64,000 nt of DNA from an uncultured Lachnospiraceae bacterium (GTDB lineage Bacteria; Bacillota; Clostridia; Lachnospirales; Lachnospiraceae): contig CAJTKK010000012.1 of the NCBI GenBank assembly GCA_910576535.1, positions 1 through 64,000 on the forward strand, written 5' to 3'. The position numbers and the translations under genes were made by a program. Shown one piece after another: positions 50,826 through 60,116 of the stretch. Each line of letters opens with the position of its first letter. The stretch's first letter is position 1. Under the pieces are notes generated by a model, which saw nothing but the letters and a program-made list of their open reading frames with translations, made no database searches and was not told where the DNA came from.

Positions 50826-52082
50826 TTACTCCTTACCGTACTGCTCCCTATAGATCCTTTCTGCCGCACTCCTGCCCGCTATATACCCGCTCGTCCACGC
50901 CCATTGCAGATTGTAGCCGCCGCATCTTCCATCCACATCCAGCATTTCGCCTGCAAAATACAGCCCCGGCCGCTTTAAAGATTCCATTTCTTCTGTTACT
51001 TCATTAAGATCTATGCCCCCGGCCGTTACCTGCGCATGTTCAAAAGAATTGGCAGCCAGAAGATGCACCCATAGTTCCTTATAAGAATAAAGCAGTCTTT
51101 TTAACTGCCCTTTCCCTAGCCGCTTTGCCATATCCCCCGGTTTATAACCAGCTTCTTTGATGATCATCAGGTTTATCTTTTTATTTGCAAGCCCCAGCAG
51201 AAATTCTTCCAGAGTCTTATCCTCTGTCCTCTTCACTCTATCCTCGCATATGATATCATAGGTTAAACTGTCTATCTGGGGCAGAAGATCAATAGATGCC
51301 GCCCCGGTCTTTCCTTCCGCCATTAAATATGCCGCCTGACGGCTAAGCTGAAAAACCGGTATCCCGGATATGCCGTAATCTGTAAACTGCAGTTCCCCTT
51401 CTTCCTCTTGCACCAGCCTGTCTTCTTTTCCTTTTTCATATAGAGAAATCTTAGCCTCGCACCGGACGCCCGCCACTGCTTTTAAAAAGTCGTCCTTGCA
51501 TCTTAGCTGTACCAAAGCCGGAACCGTTGGAACAATATGATGCCCCAGCTTTTTTGCCAGGGCAAACCCGCTGCCGTCTGACCCAGTCTTAGGCGCCGCG
51601 CATCCCCCGCAAGCGAGGACAACCGCATCATACCCTTCCGCTTTTCTTTCTGATGACAGCAAAACCGTAAAAGCCCTCTCTTTTTTATTCCAGGAAATTT
51701 CCTTCACTTCTGCGGAAAGTTCCGTCTTTATGCCTTTCATTTCCCGCCTCAATATATCTAGCACCGTAGAAGCCTGCTCTGACCAGGGATATAAACAACC
51801 TCTTTTTTCTTTGACAAGCATTCCCGCCTGTTGAAAGAAAAACAAGGTATCCTCCCCTGAAAATCTGCTCAAGTAATCTTTCAGCTTTTCTTTGTTTCCA
51901 TAATAATGGTCTGGACTTAAATCCTTATTGGAAAAATTGCACTTTCCATTGCCGGTAGCCAAAATTTTCTTTCCTACCCTATCGTTTTTTTCATATAACG
52001 TTACTTCCGCGCCAGATCTGGCCGCTGTGATTGCCGCCATCATCCCCGACGCTCCCCCTCCAATTACTGCAATTCTTCCCAC
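50826..52082 (-). CDS. HI0933/BaiN-like flavoprotein
   Basis: A 418-residue NAD(P)/FAD-dependent protein of the HI0933 family (COG2081). The start IAVIGGGASGMMAAITAARSG is the dinucleotide fold, followed by NDRVGKKILATGNGKCNFSN, the family signature, and the C-terminal GGYNLQWAWTSGYIAGRSAAE. BaiN of Clostridium scindens, a bile-acid enzyme, is in this family, but no bile-acid gene is near and most members are of unknown function. The start is a GTG with AAAGGAAG upstream. It heads a two-gene operon. Confidence 0.9.
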   Translation of the reverse strand: MGRIAVIGGGASGMMAAITAARSGAEVTLYEKNDRVGKKILATGNGKCNFSNKDLSPDHYYGNKEKLKDYLSRFSGEDTLFFFQQAGMLVKEKRGCLYPWSEQASTVLDILRREMKGIKTELSAEVKEISWNKKERAFTVLLSSERKAEGYDAVVLACGGCAAPKTGSDGSGFALAKKLGHHIVPTVPALVQLRCKDDFLKAVAGVRCEAKISLYEKGKEDRLVQEEEGELQFTDYGISGIPVFQLSRQAAYLMAEGKTGAASIDLLPQIDSLTYDIICEDRVKRTEDKTLEEFLLGLANKKINLMIIKEAGYKPGDMAKRLGKGQLKRLLYSYKELWVHLLAANSFEHAQVTAGGIDLNEVTEEMESLKRPGLYFAGEMLDVDGRCGGYNLQWAWTSGYIAGRSAAERIYREQYGKE

Positions 52083-52161
52083 TTAAATCTTCCTTTCCAT
52101 ACCCTTTAGGCTTCCGTGCCATACACACCCTCCAGGCGGCATGGGTCATCCAGTTCTTTTC

Positions 52162-52190
52162 ATACTATTATAACTTGAATCCATTGTCAA
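52162..52190 (-). promoter_or_regulatory. Possible promoter of the flavoprotein operon
   Basis: The minus strand has TTGACA (52185-52190), 17 bases and TAGTAT (52162-52167), about 80 bases before the GTG start. Confidence 0.5.
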
Positions 52191-52293
52191 ACATAAATAT
52201 TTCCCCCATCCCCGTCCCTTATGAAACCTTTTTCCGCTTTCCCATACTGTATCCAAAGGCTTTCCGCTGCATTTGGCATCACCAAGTTATCCC

Positions 52294-52321
52294 TTGAATA
52301 TCTCCCAAAATATGCTATGAT
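52294..52321 (+). promoter_or_regulatory. Probable promoter of the chemoreceptor gene
   Basis: TTGAAT (52294-52299), 16 bases and TATGAT (52316-52321), about 40 bases before the start codon. Confidence 0.6.
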
Positions 52322-52360
52322 AAAACAGAGCTTTTGAAAATGCAACAAAGGAGATTTATC

Positions 52361-54310
52361 ATGAAAAAATACCAGAATTTAAAACACAAGATTATTTTCT
52401 ATGTTATGTCCGTTTCCATTCTGGTAACGGTTCTTATCACTGCAATTATGTCTGTCGGCAGTTCCCGTTCCACTAATACTGTCCTGTTAGACAATATGCA
52501 GATGACTGCGAGGATCGCTGCGCAGAATATCAGCTCCAACCTTCATCTTCTCACGGAACGGATATTCAATTTTTCTAAAGAGCCTATATTCCTTGACGAT
52601 ACCATATCCGCACAGGATAAACAGGCACGTTTTCATGAAATCAAAAGCCAGATTGAATTTGTCTGGATTTCTGCCTATGACACTTCCGGATCAAAGCTTT
52701 ACGGCGATGATGCTTCGCCTGCCTCTATTTCCGGCACAAAATATTATGCCCTGCTGACCCAGACTGGAAATATCGTGATCGGCGAACCATTCTACGATAA
52801 CAGCCTTCTCCAGCTTTGCATCGGCGCCCCATTAAAAGACAGCGAAGGAAATGTAACCGGTTATCTGATCGGAAGCTACAAATATGATCTTCTTAACGAT
52901 GTCATCAGCCAATTAGTGATCGGCAATACCGGAACCGCCTGCATTCTGAACGAAGAAGGGGATATCATCGGGGACCGGGATCTGCAGAACATCATTGATC
53001 ATAAAAATATTTATGATTTATATCCTTCATCCAAAAACATAGAATATTTCGATAAGGTAACCTCTTTCCAGGTTGGCTCCACAAAAATGAAGCTTGGTTC
53101 CAAACACTATTACACAGGCTACGCACCCATCACCGGAACCAACTGGTCACTGTTTGTTTATGCGCCAAAATATGAATTTATGGGTACAACAGTTATTTCC
53201 ACCTCCCTTTCCATTCTGTTGTCCATTTTGTTTTTACTGGCTGCAGCCGCATATATTGTTCCCGTCTCCCAGAAAATTGCCAGCCCTTTGGCCGCTGCCA
53301 CGAAACGGCTGCAGGATTTGGCCGGCGGCAATTTGCACGATGAAGTTGTTTTATCCCACAGCCATGATGAAACGGGTATATTGACGGACGCCCTTTCCAA
53401 GACAATCGCCAGCCTAAAAAAATACATACAGGATATTGAATATTGTTTAAGCTCCCTTTCTTCCGGAGATTACACAATTAATATCCCTGATGATTTCCAG
53501 GGGGACTTTGTTTCCATACAGCATTCCCTCAGCAATATTACCGATGCCTTAAACCGGACAATGATACAGATGAACCATTCCTCTGCCGATATGTCCGGTT
53601 ATGCAAGACAGCTTATGGAAGGATCCAGGAACCAGACTTCCCTTCTGCACGACATGGAAGAAAATATGGCTGCCATTACTTCTTCCATTGAAAAAAATAA
53701 GGAAAATGTCCTTCAAATTGAACAATGCGCCGAGTTGGCAGGGCAAAAAACTGCCCTAGGCGACAGCTATATGCAAAATATGTTAGATGCCATCTCCCAG
53801 ATCCGTGCATCGGTAGAGGAAATTTCTAAAGTCAGCATGTTAATTGAAAATATTTCCCGCCAGACCAACCTCCTGTCCCTGAATGCATCCGTCGAAGCGG
53901 CAAGAGCCGGTGAGGCTGGCCGGGGATTTGCCGTAGTTGCCGGAGAAATCAACCATCTTTCCAGCCAGACCGCTGATGCGCTGCAGCAGACCGGGGAATT
54001 AATTATCCGTTCCTCGGAAACGATACAAGCCGGGCTGAAAACAGCAAACCAGACAGCCCAGACTTTCCAGGAAATTGCTTCACTGACCACTCAATACCGG
54101 AAAATTTCCGGCCAGCTTTCCGATACGGTAAGCGAACAGACAATCGCCGTCTCCCATGCCAATGAAAACCTTATCTCACTTATGGATATTGCCAGCAAAA
54201 ACGACGGTATGGCGGCGGAATCCTTAGCCCAGGCGGAAAGTCTGCAGGAATATGTGGAACAAGTTAAGATCCATCTCCCCTCCACAAACAAAAGCCCTTC
54301 TATGCCATAA
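52361..54310 (+). CDS. Methyl-accepting chemotaxis protein
   Basis: A membrane chemoreceptor of about 649 residues. Helix 1 (about 10-33) and helix 2 (about 275-300) frame an extracellular sensor of about 240 residues, with a double-Cache-like layout. A HAMP domain follows, then the signalling coiled coil with the conserved hairpin tip ISRQTNLLSLNASVEAARAGE and GRGFAVVAGEINHLS. AAAGGAG precedes the ATG. No che or flagellar genes are in the window. The ligand is unknown. A perfect terminator follows directly. Confidence 0.94.
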   Translation: MKKYQNLKHKIIFYVMSVSILVTVLITAIMSVGSSRSTNTVLLDNMQMTARIAAQNISSNLHLLTERIFNFSKEPIFLDDTISAQDKQARFHEIKSQIEFVWISAYDTSGSKLYGDDASPASISGTKYYALLTQTGNIVIGEPFYDNSLLQLCIGAPLKDSEGNVTGYLIGSYKYDLLNDVISQLVIGNTGTACILNEEGDIIGDRDLQNIIDHKNIYDLYPSSKNIEYFDKVTSFQVGSTKMKLGSKHYYTGYAPITGTNWSLFVYAPKYEFMGTTVISTSLSILLSILFLLAAAAYIVPVSQKIASPLAAATKRLQDLAGGNLHDEVVLSHSHDETGILTDALSKTIASLKKYIQDIEYCLSSLSSGDYTINIPDDFQGDFVSIQHSLSNITDALNRTMIQMNHSSADMSGYARQLMEGSRNQTSLLHDMEENMAAITSSIEKNKENVLQIEQCAELAGQKTALGDSYMQNMLDAISQIRASVEEISKVSMLIENISRQTNLLSLNASVEAARAGEAGRGFAVVAGEINHLSSQTADALQQTGELIIRSSETIQAGLKTANQTAQTFQEIASLTTQYRKISGQLSDTVSEQTIAVSHANENLISLMDIASKNDGMAAESLAQAESLQEYVEQVKIHLPSTNKSPSMP

Positions 54311-54323
54311 GCGGCAGAATATG

Positions 54324-54364
54324 TAACGGCGCTGCTGATCCTGGATCAGCAGCGCCGTTATTTT
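54324..54364 (+). terminator. Terminator of the chemoreceptor gene
   Basis: A perfect 17-base-pair stem (TAACGGCGCTGCTGATC with GATCAGCAGCGCCGTTA, three-base loop) is followed by TTTT. It is the strongest terminator in the window. Its T-run touches the stop codon of the convergent gene. Confidence 0.92.
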
Positions 54365-54995
54365 AGCTGGAATAGGATTCCAGGAAATTATACAGTTCCT
54401 CTTCCGATGCTATATATTTATTCTGTATGATTTCCTGTTTTAATATATCCGGCAAAGAATCCAGCGTAATATTCGTATTCATATACACTGTCCTTAAGTC
54501 ATCGCAATATACCACTACATAATTTTTTTCATTGACTAAATAAAAACTGGTACTTACCTCCTTAAAAATATAGCTCTTGCGTACCACTACTCTCTTCCGG
54601 GAAAAGGAAACCACTTCTGCGCTGACAAAGCCAAGCTCCTGATCCTGTAACGAAGGAGACTGCTGATACAATTCCATTTCCTTTATTAGCTGCTGCCGGT
54701 TCATGCCAATATATTTATCCGGGACTTTCCATTTTGTTTCTACCGAAGTATCCTTTTTTAAATCTACCTCTTCAATAATGTACTGGGTATCTGCACTGAT
54801 CACCTGCTCCTCTTCTAAGGCAGTAGGAATAATCTGTTGGCTTTCGCTGGCTACAGCGTTTTTTTCTTCTTTCTCTATCTGGGCATATTTCCCGGGATAG
54901 AACTCTTCCTGCAGCTTTATATGGGAATAAAACCCCAAGGCATACATACCCATTGGCATAATAAAAAAAAGACTGATACGTTTTACAAATCTCAT
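54363..54995 (-). CDS. BofC-like protein, probable sporulation factor
   Basis: A 210-residue protein with an N-terminal membrane helix (about 5-24). The C-terminal 70 residues resemble the BofC C-terminal domain: FYLVNEKNYVVVYCDD, then TLDSLPDILKQEII and the ending SEEELYNFLESYSS. BofC of Bacillus controls forespore-to-mother-cell signalling through SpoIVB; here a similar role is an inference from this resemblance and the sporulation genes nearby. The Met of MRFVK has AAAGGAG eight bases upstream. It is followed upstream by a flippase gene of the SpoVB/MurJ type. Confidence 0.65.
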   Translation of the reverse strand: MRFVKRISLFFIMPMGMYALGFYSHIKLQEEFYPGKYAQIEKEEKNAVASESQQIIPTALEEEQVISADTQYIIEEVDLKKDTSVETKWKVPDKYIGMNRQQLIKEMELYQQSPSLQDQELGFVSAEVVSFSRKRVVVRKSYIFKEVSTSFYLVNEKNYVVVYCDDLRTVYMNTNITLDSLPDILKQEIIQNKYIASEEELYNFLESYSS

Positions 54996-55106
54996 TTCCC
55001 ATTCTCCTTTGTAAACAGTATCAGCCAAATTTTACATTTTTATTCGTTATCTTTTACCAGCCTCTGTCCCCGATGCCGTCCTCTGACGGTACGGCCCGCT
55101 GTTTCC

Positions 55107-56756
55107 CTACAGCAGATGGATTTTCTCCGCCAAAGCAGCCAGGAGCCTTCCTCCAGGCATATCCTCCAGCTCATCTTCCCTGATCCCTTTTAATAGTATC
55201 ATTATAACAAGGTAAATAACTGCGCACACAAAAAAACATACAAAAAAAGTCACAATATTTCCTGCCCAAAGAAGCATTACTTTGCTAAGAAGCATTCCAG
55301 CCAGCCCGGAACCTCCTGCTGAAATTGCTGTTACCCCAAAAGTACGTATCCATTCCGGGGCATACTGGGTATACCGCATTACTCCGGCAAAACCTATGAT
55401 ACAAGCCACCGCCCAAAATACCGACAAGCTAAAGGCCACTGCCTGGATCCCTAACTTCGTAACACTGATCAAAACCAGCAGAAAAATTAAATGAACAATA
55501 AATGCCGCCAAGCCTCCCGTAATCACTATCTTCATCTTTCTCATCCGCTGCAGCAGCGACATAAAAAAATACGCAAACGGGAAAAAAACAATCACACACG
55601 AACCTGTCTGCAGCAGTTTTATGGCCGTATTCTGATCCCCTGTAAACAGCATCCCTACAATAGGTTTCGCAAGCATTGCCGCCCACACAGCAAATGGAAT
55701 TGTCAAAATAGCCAAATTATGTACAATGCTTCCTATCCTATATTTTACTTCCCCATACTCCTGCTTGTCATACATCTGGGCTATTTTAGGCATACCATAA
55801 ACTGCGGCCAACGCGCAGATAATCGAAGCAATCCCCACTACCGTGCTATACTTTCCATAATAAATACCCCAGTGCGCCACTCTTAAGCTTCCTTTGTCCT
55901 GTTTATTCATGACATAATTAAAAACCCTCTGTTCTGCCAGATAGTTCATGTTATAAAGCAGCGCACACAAAATGTAAGGCAGCCCCGTGGAGAGAAACAG
56001 CGAACTGACCTGTCCGTTGGATTCTACATATTTAGCCGTGTCACTTTCCAGTTGCTGCTTAAAAGTCCCCGCATATATCAGCCGGATCAGCAATAGGTAA
56101 AGCAGACCGAACCCGCAGGCCACCGAAACACCCACTGCTGCGCCCATCGCCCCGTACGCCGCCGCATATTCCGTGTCCCTAAGCAATGCCGCTACCTTTT
56201 TTCCATATGCGGACAATGCCCCCGCCAAAAGCAGGCAGGCCGCAAACATAATCATTTTTTCCAAGAGCCTTGCATGCACCGTAGGCGTCATGGCTCCCAT
56301 CCCTTGCAAATATCCCCGCATTACACCCAAAAGCCCTGACAGCAAAATTGCAGGAGCCACCGCTGCAATGGAAAGATATGCCATATACTCCAGCAAAAGC
56401 GTCTGTGCAATAAACTTAGAACAAAAAAACACAGACAAAGTCATCAGCGCACCAGACAATAAGGTAAAAAACAACGCATTCCTATATACTTTTCTTGCGC
56501 TTTTAAACATCTCCCTTTTTGCCCTGTATTTTACCAATATGGCTACGGATTTTGAAACACCATAGCAAAACACCGCACTGGTTACCGTAAAGATTTCCAT
56601 CCCGGCAGAAAAAAAGCCCAGCCCTTTATCCCCTACCATACGGATTAAAGGGATACGGAGGATAAATGTAATCAGATAGACAATCAGTCCAGTTCCCAGC
56701 ATCCATTCCTTTCTCTTTCCCCTGCCTGTTTTTTTTATTTTCGTTTTCTGCTTCAT
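55107..56756 (-). CDS. SpoVB/MurJ-like lipid-linked polysaccharide flippase
   Basis: A polytopic membrane protein of about 549 residues with around 14 helices, of the MATE-like polysaccharide flippase group. Members include MurJ (lipid II) and SpoVB (spore cortex). It has a basic N-terminal stretch (KQKTKIKKTGRGKRKEW), then helix 1. AGGG..MGAMTPTVHARLLEKM after helix 6 and the EYGEVKYRIGSIVHN loop fit this family. The Met of MKQKT has GAGGA upstream and lies 19 bases after the ybeY stop. Whether it serves vegetative wall or spore cortex cannot be told; its neighbours favour sporulation. Confidence 0.8.
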   Translation of the reverse strand: MKQKTKIKKTGRGKRKEWMLGTGLIVYLITFILRIPLIRMVGDKGLGFFSAGMEIFTVTSAVFCYGVSKSVAILVKYRAKREMFKSARKVYRNALFFTLLSGALMTLSVFFCSKFIAQTLLLEYMAYLSIAAVAPAILLSGLLGVMRGYLQGMGAMTPTVHARLLEKMIMFAACLLLAGALSAYGKKVAALLRDTEYAAAYGAMGAAVGVSVACGFGLLYLLLIRLIYAGTFKQQLESDTAKYVESNGQVSSLFLSTGLPYILCALLYNMNYLAEQRVFNYVMNKQDKGSLRVAHWGIYYGKYSTVVGIASIICALAAVYGMPKIAQMYDKQEYGEVKYRIGSIVHNLAILTIPFAVWAAMLAKPIVGMLFTGDQNTAIKLLQTGSCVIVFFPFAYFFMSLLQRMRKMKIVITGGLAAFIVHLIFLLVLISVTKLGIQAVAFSLSVFWAVACIIGFAGVMRYTQYAPEWIRTFGVTAISAGGSGLAGMLLSKVMLLWAGNIVTFFVCFFVCAVIYLVIMILLKGIREDELEDMPGGRLLAALAEKIHLL

Positions 56757-56775
56757 ATCCTGCTGTTCCTCGTTT

Positions 56776-57279
56776 TTATTCTTCTCTCGTAATTCCCAAT
56801 TGCCCCAAAATATAGTTCTGCTTTTCTTCCATAACCGACGCTTCCTCTTCCTCCATATGGTCATAACCGCAAAGATGAAGCATACTATGGGTGATTAAAA
56901 ACGCAAATTCCCTCCGTTTGCTATGCCCATATTTTTCCGCTTGTTCTTTTACCTTGTCCACAGACAAAATAATGTCCCCAAGCGCCAGCTCCCCGCTGTC
57001 CAAATCAAAATAATCCGCTTCTCTGCCTTCTAAAACCGAAAAATCTGCCGGTATGGCATATTCTATATTAGGAAAAGAAAGCACGTCCGTAGCCTGGTCT
57101 ATCCCACGGTAACGCCTATTGTATTCCCTGATCCCATCATCATCCGTTAAAAGCACATTAATAGAAGCTTCATAAGGGCAACCCTCCGTTTCCAGGACGG
57201 CTTCCATGACCTGCCTTATCACTTTGTGCCCGTCAAAAACAAATATTACGTCAGTTTCATTTTCTACATATGATGTCAT
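56776..57279 (-). CDS. ybeY: Endoribonuclease YbeY
   Basis: YbeY is a single-strand RNase needed for 16S rRNA maturation and quality control. The 167-residue protein has the zinc-binding signature HSMLHLCGYDHMEEEEA (His-x3-His-x5-His) and the upstream NRRYRGIDQATDVLSFP. It follows phoH by 39 bases, the conserved order in Firmicutes. Confidence 0.96.
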   Translation of the reverse strand: MTSYVENETDVIFVFDGHKVIRQVMEAVLETEGCPYEASINVLLTDDDGIREYNRRYRGIDQATDVLSFPNIEYAIPADFSVLEGREADYFDLDSGELALGDIILSVDKVKEQAEKYGHSKRREFAFLITHSMLHLCGYDHMEEEEASVMEEKQNYILGQLGITREE

Positions 57280-57318
57280 ATTTACCGCTATGCCCCTTTC
57301 CCCAGCCTGTCCAAGCCA

Positions 57319-58338
57319 CTATCTTCTTCGCTCTTCTTTCCTGCGGCCTGCTTTCTCTCTTGCCCTGCTTTGTCTTTTTTCGGCTGATTTTTCATAATCT
57401 TCGTAAGCCATGACAATTTTTTGCACCAGCGGATGTCTTACCACGTCCTTGCTCGACAGGCTGCAGAATGCAATATCTTCGATCTTTCCTAATACTTTCA
57501 CCGCTATATCCAGCCCCGATTTTACCCCTGGCATCAAGTCCTTCTGGGAACTGTCGCCTGTTACGACGACCTTTGAGCCAAAACCGATACGGGTCAAAAA
57601 CATCTTCATTTGAGCCGGTGTTGTATTCTGGGCTTCATCCAGAATAATAAACGCATTATCCAGCGTCCGTCCACGCATATATGCCAAAGGAGCAACTTCT
57701 ATCAGCCCTTTTTCCATATTTCTAGCAAAGCTGTCCGCACCCATGATCTGATAAAGCGCATCGTATAAGGGTCTTAAATAGGGATCTACCTTGCTTTGTA
57801 AATCCCCCGGCAGGAAACCAAGCTTCTCCCCTGCTTCAATCGCAGGCCTCGTCAATATAATGCGCCCTACCTCTTCTTTTTTAAATGCTGTGATCGCCAT
57901 CGCCATTGCAAGATACGTCTTCCCTGTCCCCGCAGGCCCAAGCCCAAAGACAATCATATGATTTTTCATAGCATCCACATACTGTTTCTGTCCAAGAGTT
58001 TTAGGTTTGATGGGCTTGCCGGTCACTGTATGGCATATACATTCCTCATCTATTTCAATCAATACATTTTCTTTTTCTTCCATCTCCATCATAATCGCAT
58101 AATCCACGATCTGTTCCCGGATCGTATTCCCTCTCTTCGATAATTCTGCCAATTGGCGCACGATGTTCTCCGCCTGCTGTACTGCCCGGCTGTCTCCCGT
58201 AATCTTCACCGCTCCATTTCTGTCTACGATGGTCACGTTAAAATCATTTTCTATTTTCCTGATATAATTATCATAATACCCGAATATATTTTGCATATAT
58301 TCTGCCGGAATATCCATCCGGCGTTCTGTCAAGTCCAT
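57319..58338 (-). CDS. phoH: PhoH-family ATPase
   Basis: A cytoplasmic ATPase of 339 residues, related to the RNA-helicase-like PhoH group; its exact role is not settled, though YbeY linkage suggests RNA metabolism. The N-terminal KH-like region (about 1-70) is followed by Walker A GPAGTGKTYLA (about 136-146), PAIEAGEKLGFLPGDL, Walker B FIILDEAQNTTP and the TRIGFGSKVVVTGDSSQ motif. It has a basic C-terminal tail. The Met of MDLTERRM has AGGGA upstream; the longer frame reads into the yqfD gene and is rejected. It lies 44 bases after yqfD. Confidence 0.95.
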   Translation of the reverse strand: MDLTERRMDIPAEYMQNIFGYYDNYIRKIENDFNVTIVDRNGAVKITGDSRAVQQAENIVRQLAELSKRGNTIREQIVDYAIMMEMEEKENVLIEIDEECICHTVTGKPIKPKTLGQKQYVDAMKNHMIVFGLGPAGTGKTYLAMAMAITAFKKEEVGRIILTRPAIEAGEKLGFLPGDLQSKVDPYLRPLYDALYQIMGADSFARNMEKGLIEVAPLAYMRGRTLDNAFIILDEAQNTTPAQMKMFLTRIGFGSKVVVTGDSSQKDLMPGVKSGLDIAVKVLGKIEDIAFCSLSSKDVVRHPLVQKIVMAYEDYEKSAEKRQSRAREKAGRRKEERRR

Positions 58339-58382
58339 GAAAATCCCTGCCCGCTTTCCTTTTTGTTTTCCTCTGCCGGAGG

Positions 58383-59672
58383 CTATTGTACCGCCGTTTC
58401 CCTTTCTTCCCCCGCCGGTATATCTTCTGCCGCCATCTTCGGCTCCACCGCCACATTTTTCCCTGTTTTCTCTACAATCTGAAAATCCATATCCATTTGC
58501 CACTTTTTTTGATTTTTATTTATTGTAACATTTTTTTTAATTATTTGTACCCCCTTTTCCTCCAAACTAGCGATATATTTTATTAATTTTTCAGAAAATA
58601 CCGTTTTTACCTCTTCTTTCGTATAAATATTATCTTTCCAAACATACTCTCTGTTTACGCTGCTGCCAAAATAAAGAGGAAGATAAAAATTTTTTAAAAG
58701 CTTTATCTGTTTTTTATCCGTTACTTTATCAAAATTTTCATATTTTATTTTTCCGAAACGGAAAACAAAGTCTTTATCCATAACGGCAAATACCATTTCC
58801 TTTTTCTCTTCCCCTGTATACTCCTTTTTCTTATAACAAAGAGGAAGTTCCTCTTTCCGCTTTAACTGCCTGCGGATGTAAATATCGGCATCGGCATCGT
58901 AATATTGATAAAACTTTACAGTGGCATCCTCGTTATAGACCGGCACACTGCCGGAAACTAATACATCCCCCTTTTTTACTTCCATTCCTATGCTGACCTG
59001 CGGCACCCCCTGCCTCGTCACCATGCTCACGATCACCCCGTCCTCTTCCGCAACCAGGTCAGAACCGGCTCCATTTTTTCCCGCTTCTGTTTCCATCCGG
59101 TCCGCTTCCTTCTCTTTCCCATCTTCCAGATCCCCCTCCACCTCGTTTTCCCGCACTTGGATTTCCAGGCGGGTTCCATCTATTTTAGCCGAAGTCCAAG
59201 TTACGATCCCGAAATCCTGCCGTATTTTCTTTTCCAGCTCTTCAATATTCACCTGATTCCTTTTCATTCCTACATAAATGTTATTTTCCGTTAAAAAATC
59301 CATGAAAATATCTTCAGAGATCGAATAATTCCCGGTAACATCCACTGCCCAGATAAAAGTAGACATCCACATCCAGAAAGCCAGGCTTCCGCCCAGTCCT
59401 GCCAGGAATATTTTCCTTCTTTTCATCTTAGGCACAAAAAAAGGCAGTCCGCAACGCTTTTGTATGGCTACCTTTGTTCCCGTTTTCTTTACAATCCCTT
59501 TTAATTTCTTAAATCCCTTTGCAGTGATGCACATGGTATAATATTCCCCATGGCTTTCGATATTCCAAAGAAGAATATCATGATTGCTGCATAAATTCAT
59601 AAACCGTTCCGGCGAATATCCCCATACCATAATGCAGACATAACCTTTCAAATACTGTATAAATTGAAGCAT
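58383..59672 (-). CDS. yqfD: Sporulation protein YqfD
   Basis: YqfD is a membrane protein made in the mother cell during sporulation in Bacillus. The 429-residue protein has MLQFIQYLKGYVCIMVWGYSPERFMN at the start (in part), a soluble domain, a transmembrane helix at about 95-115 and a large extracytoplasmic part with VSMVTRQGVPQVSIGMEVKKGDVLVSG, the family signature (in part). It also has a Glu-rich loop (about 185-205). GGGGATAGGA precedes the ATG. It is followed by phoH and preceded by yqfC, as in Bacillus. This is a strong sign that the organism can form spores. Confidence 0.93.
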   Translation of the reverse strand: MLQFIQYLKGYVCIMVWGYSPERFMNLCSNHDILLWNIESHGEYYTMCITAKGFKKLKGIVKKTGTKVAIQKRCGLPFFVPKMKRRKIFLAGLGGSLAFWMWMSTFIWAVDVTGNYSISEDIFMDFLTENNIYVGMKRNQVNIEELEKKIRQDFGIVTWTSAKIDGTRLEIQVRENEVEGDLEDGKEKEADRMETEAGKNGAGSDLVAEEDGVIVSMVTRQGVPQVSIGMEVKKGDVLVSGSVPVYNEDATVKFYQYYDADADIYIRRQLKRKEELPLCYKKKEYTGEEKKEMVFAVMDKDFVFRFGKIKYENFDKVTDKKQIKLLKNFYLPLYFGSSVNREYVWKDNIYTKEEVKTVFSEKLIKYIASLEEKGVQIIKKNVTINKNQKKWQMDMDFQIVEKTGKNVAVEPKMAAEDIPAGEERETAVQ

Positions 59673-59739
59673 ATCCTATCCCCTTTTACTATCCATTGCA
59701 AAACTTCCCGCCTCCATCTGCCGTTCCGCCACGCTTTGT

Positions 59740-60072
59740 TTATGCATTATGATAGCGGACACATTCAATACAGCCTGTAATTTTCATATCTTCATTTGTA
59801 TAGTAATCAATCGACATTTTCTTTCCTATAATGCTGATTTGGCATGTCTTTCCCTGCAGCACGATTGCTTCCGGGGAATATTCCAGAATCCCTTTATAAT
59901 TTTCCACAAAAGCGTCCCGGTTGCCTGTCACCGTGACAATAGAAGCCCCCAGCATAGAATCTTTTGGGAGCTTTAAGGATTCCACGATAATCTCTTTTCT
60001 TCTTTCCAGTTTTTGTTTTCCGGTTAATTTTTTGTTTCTCATCATGGAATAATATATGTTCTGTTTTGCCAA
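59740..60072 (-). CDS. yqfC: Sporulation protein YqfC
   Basis: YqfC is a small partner of YqfD in the YabP/YqfC family. The 110-residue frame has LKLPKDSMLGASIVTVTGNRDAFVENYKGILEYS (in part) and VLQGKTCQISIIGKKMSI, typical of the family. The start is uncertain: the TTG at 60072 has no good ribosome binding site, Met codons at 60045 and 60042 also lack one, and an in-frame ATG at 60093, just after GGGGAGGA, is cut by a TAG at codon five. A nonsense change or an odd start is possible. It is followed by yqfD after 67 bases. Confidence 0.82.
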   Translation of the reverse strand: MAKQNIYYSMMRNKKLTGKQKLERRKEIIVESLKLPKDSMLGASIVTVTGNRDAFVENYKGILEYSPEAIVLQGKTCQISIIGKKMSIDYYTNEDMKITGCIECVRYHNA

Positions 60073-60116
60073 AGAATACTACTTTTCTGCCATTCCTCCC
60101 CTATCTTCCTTATTTT

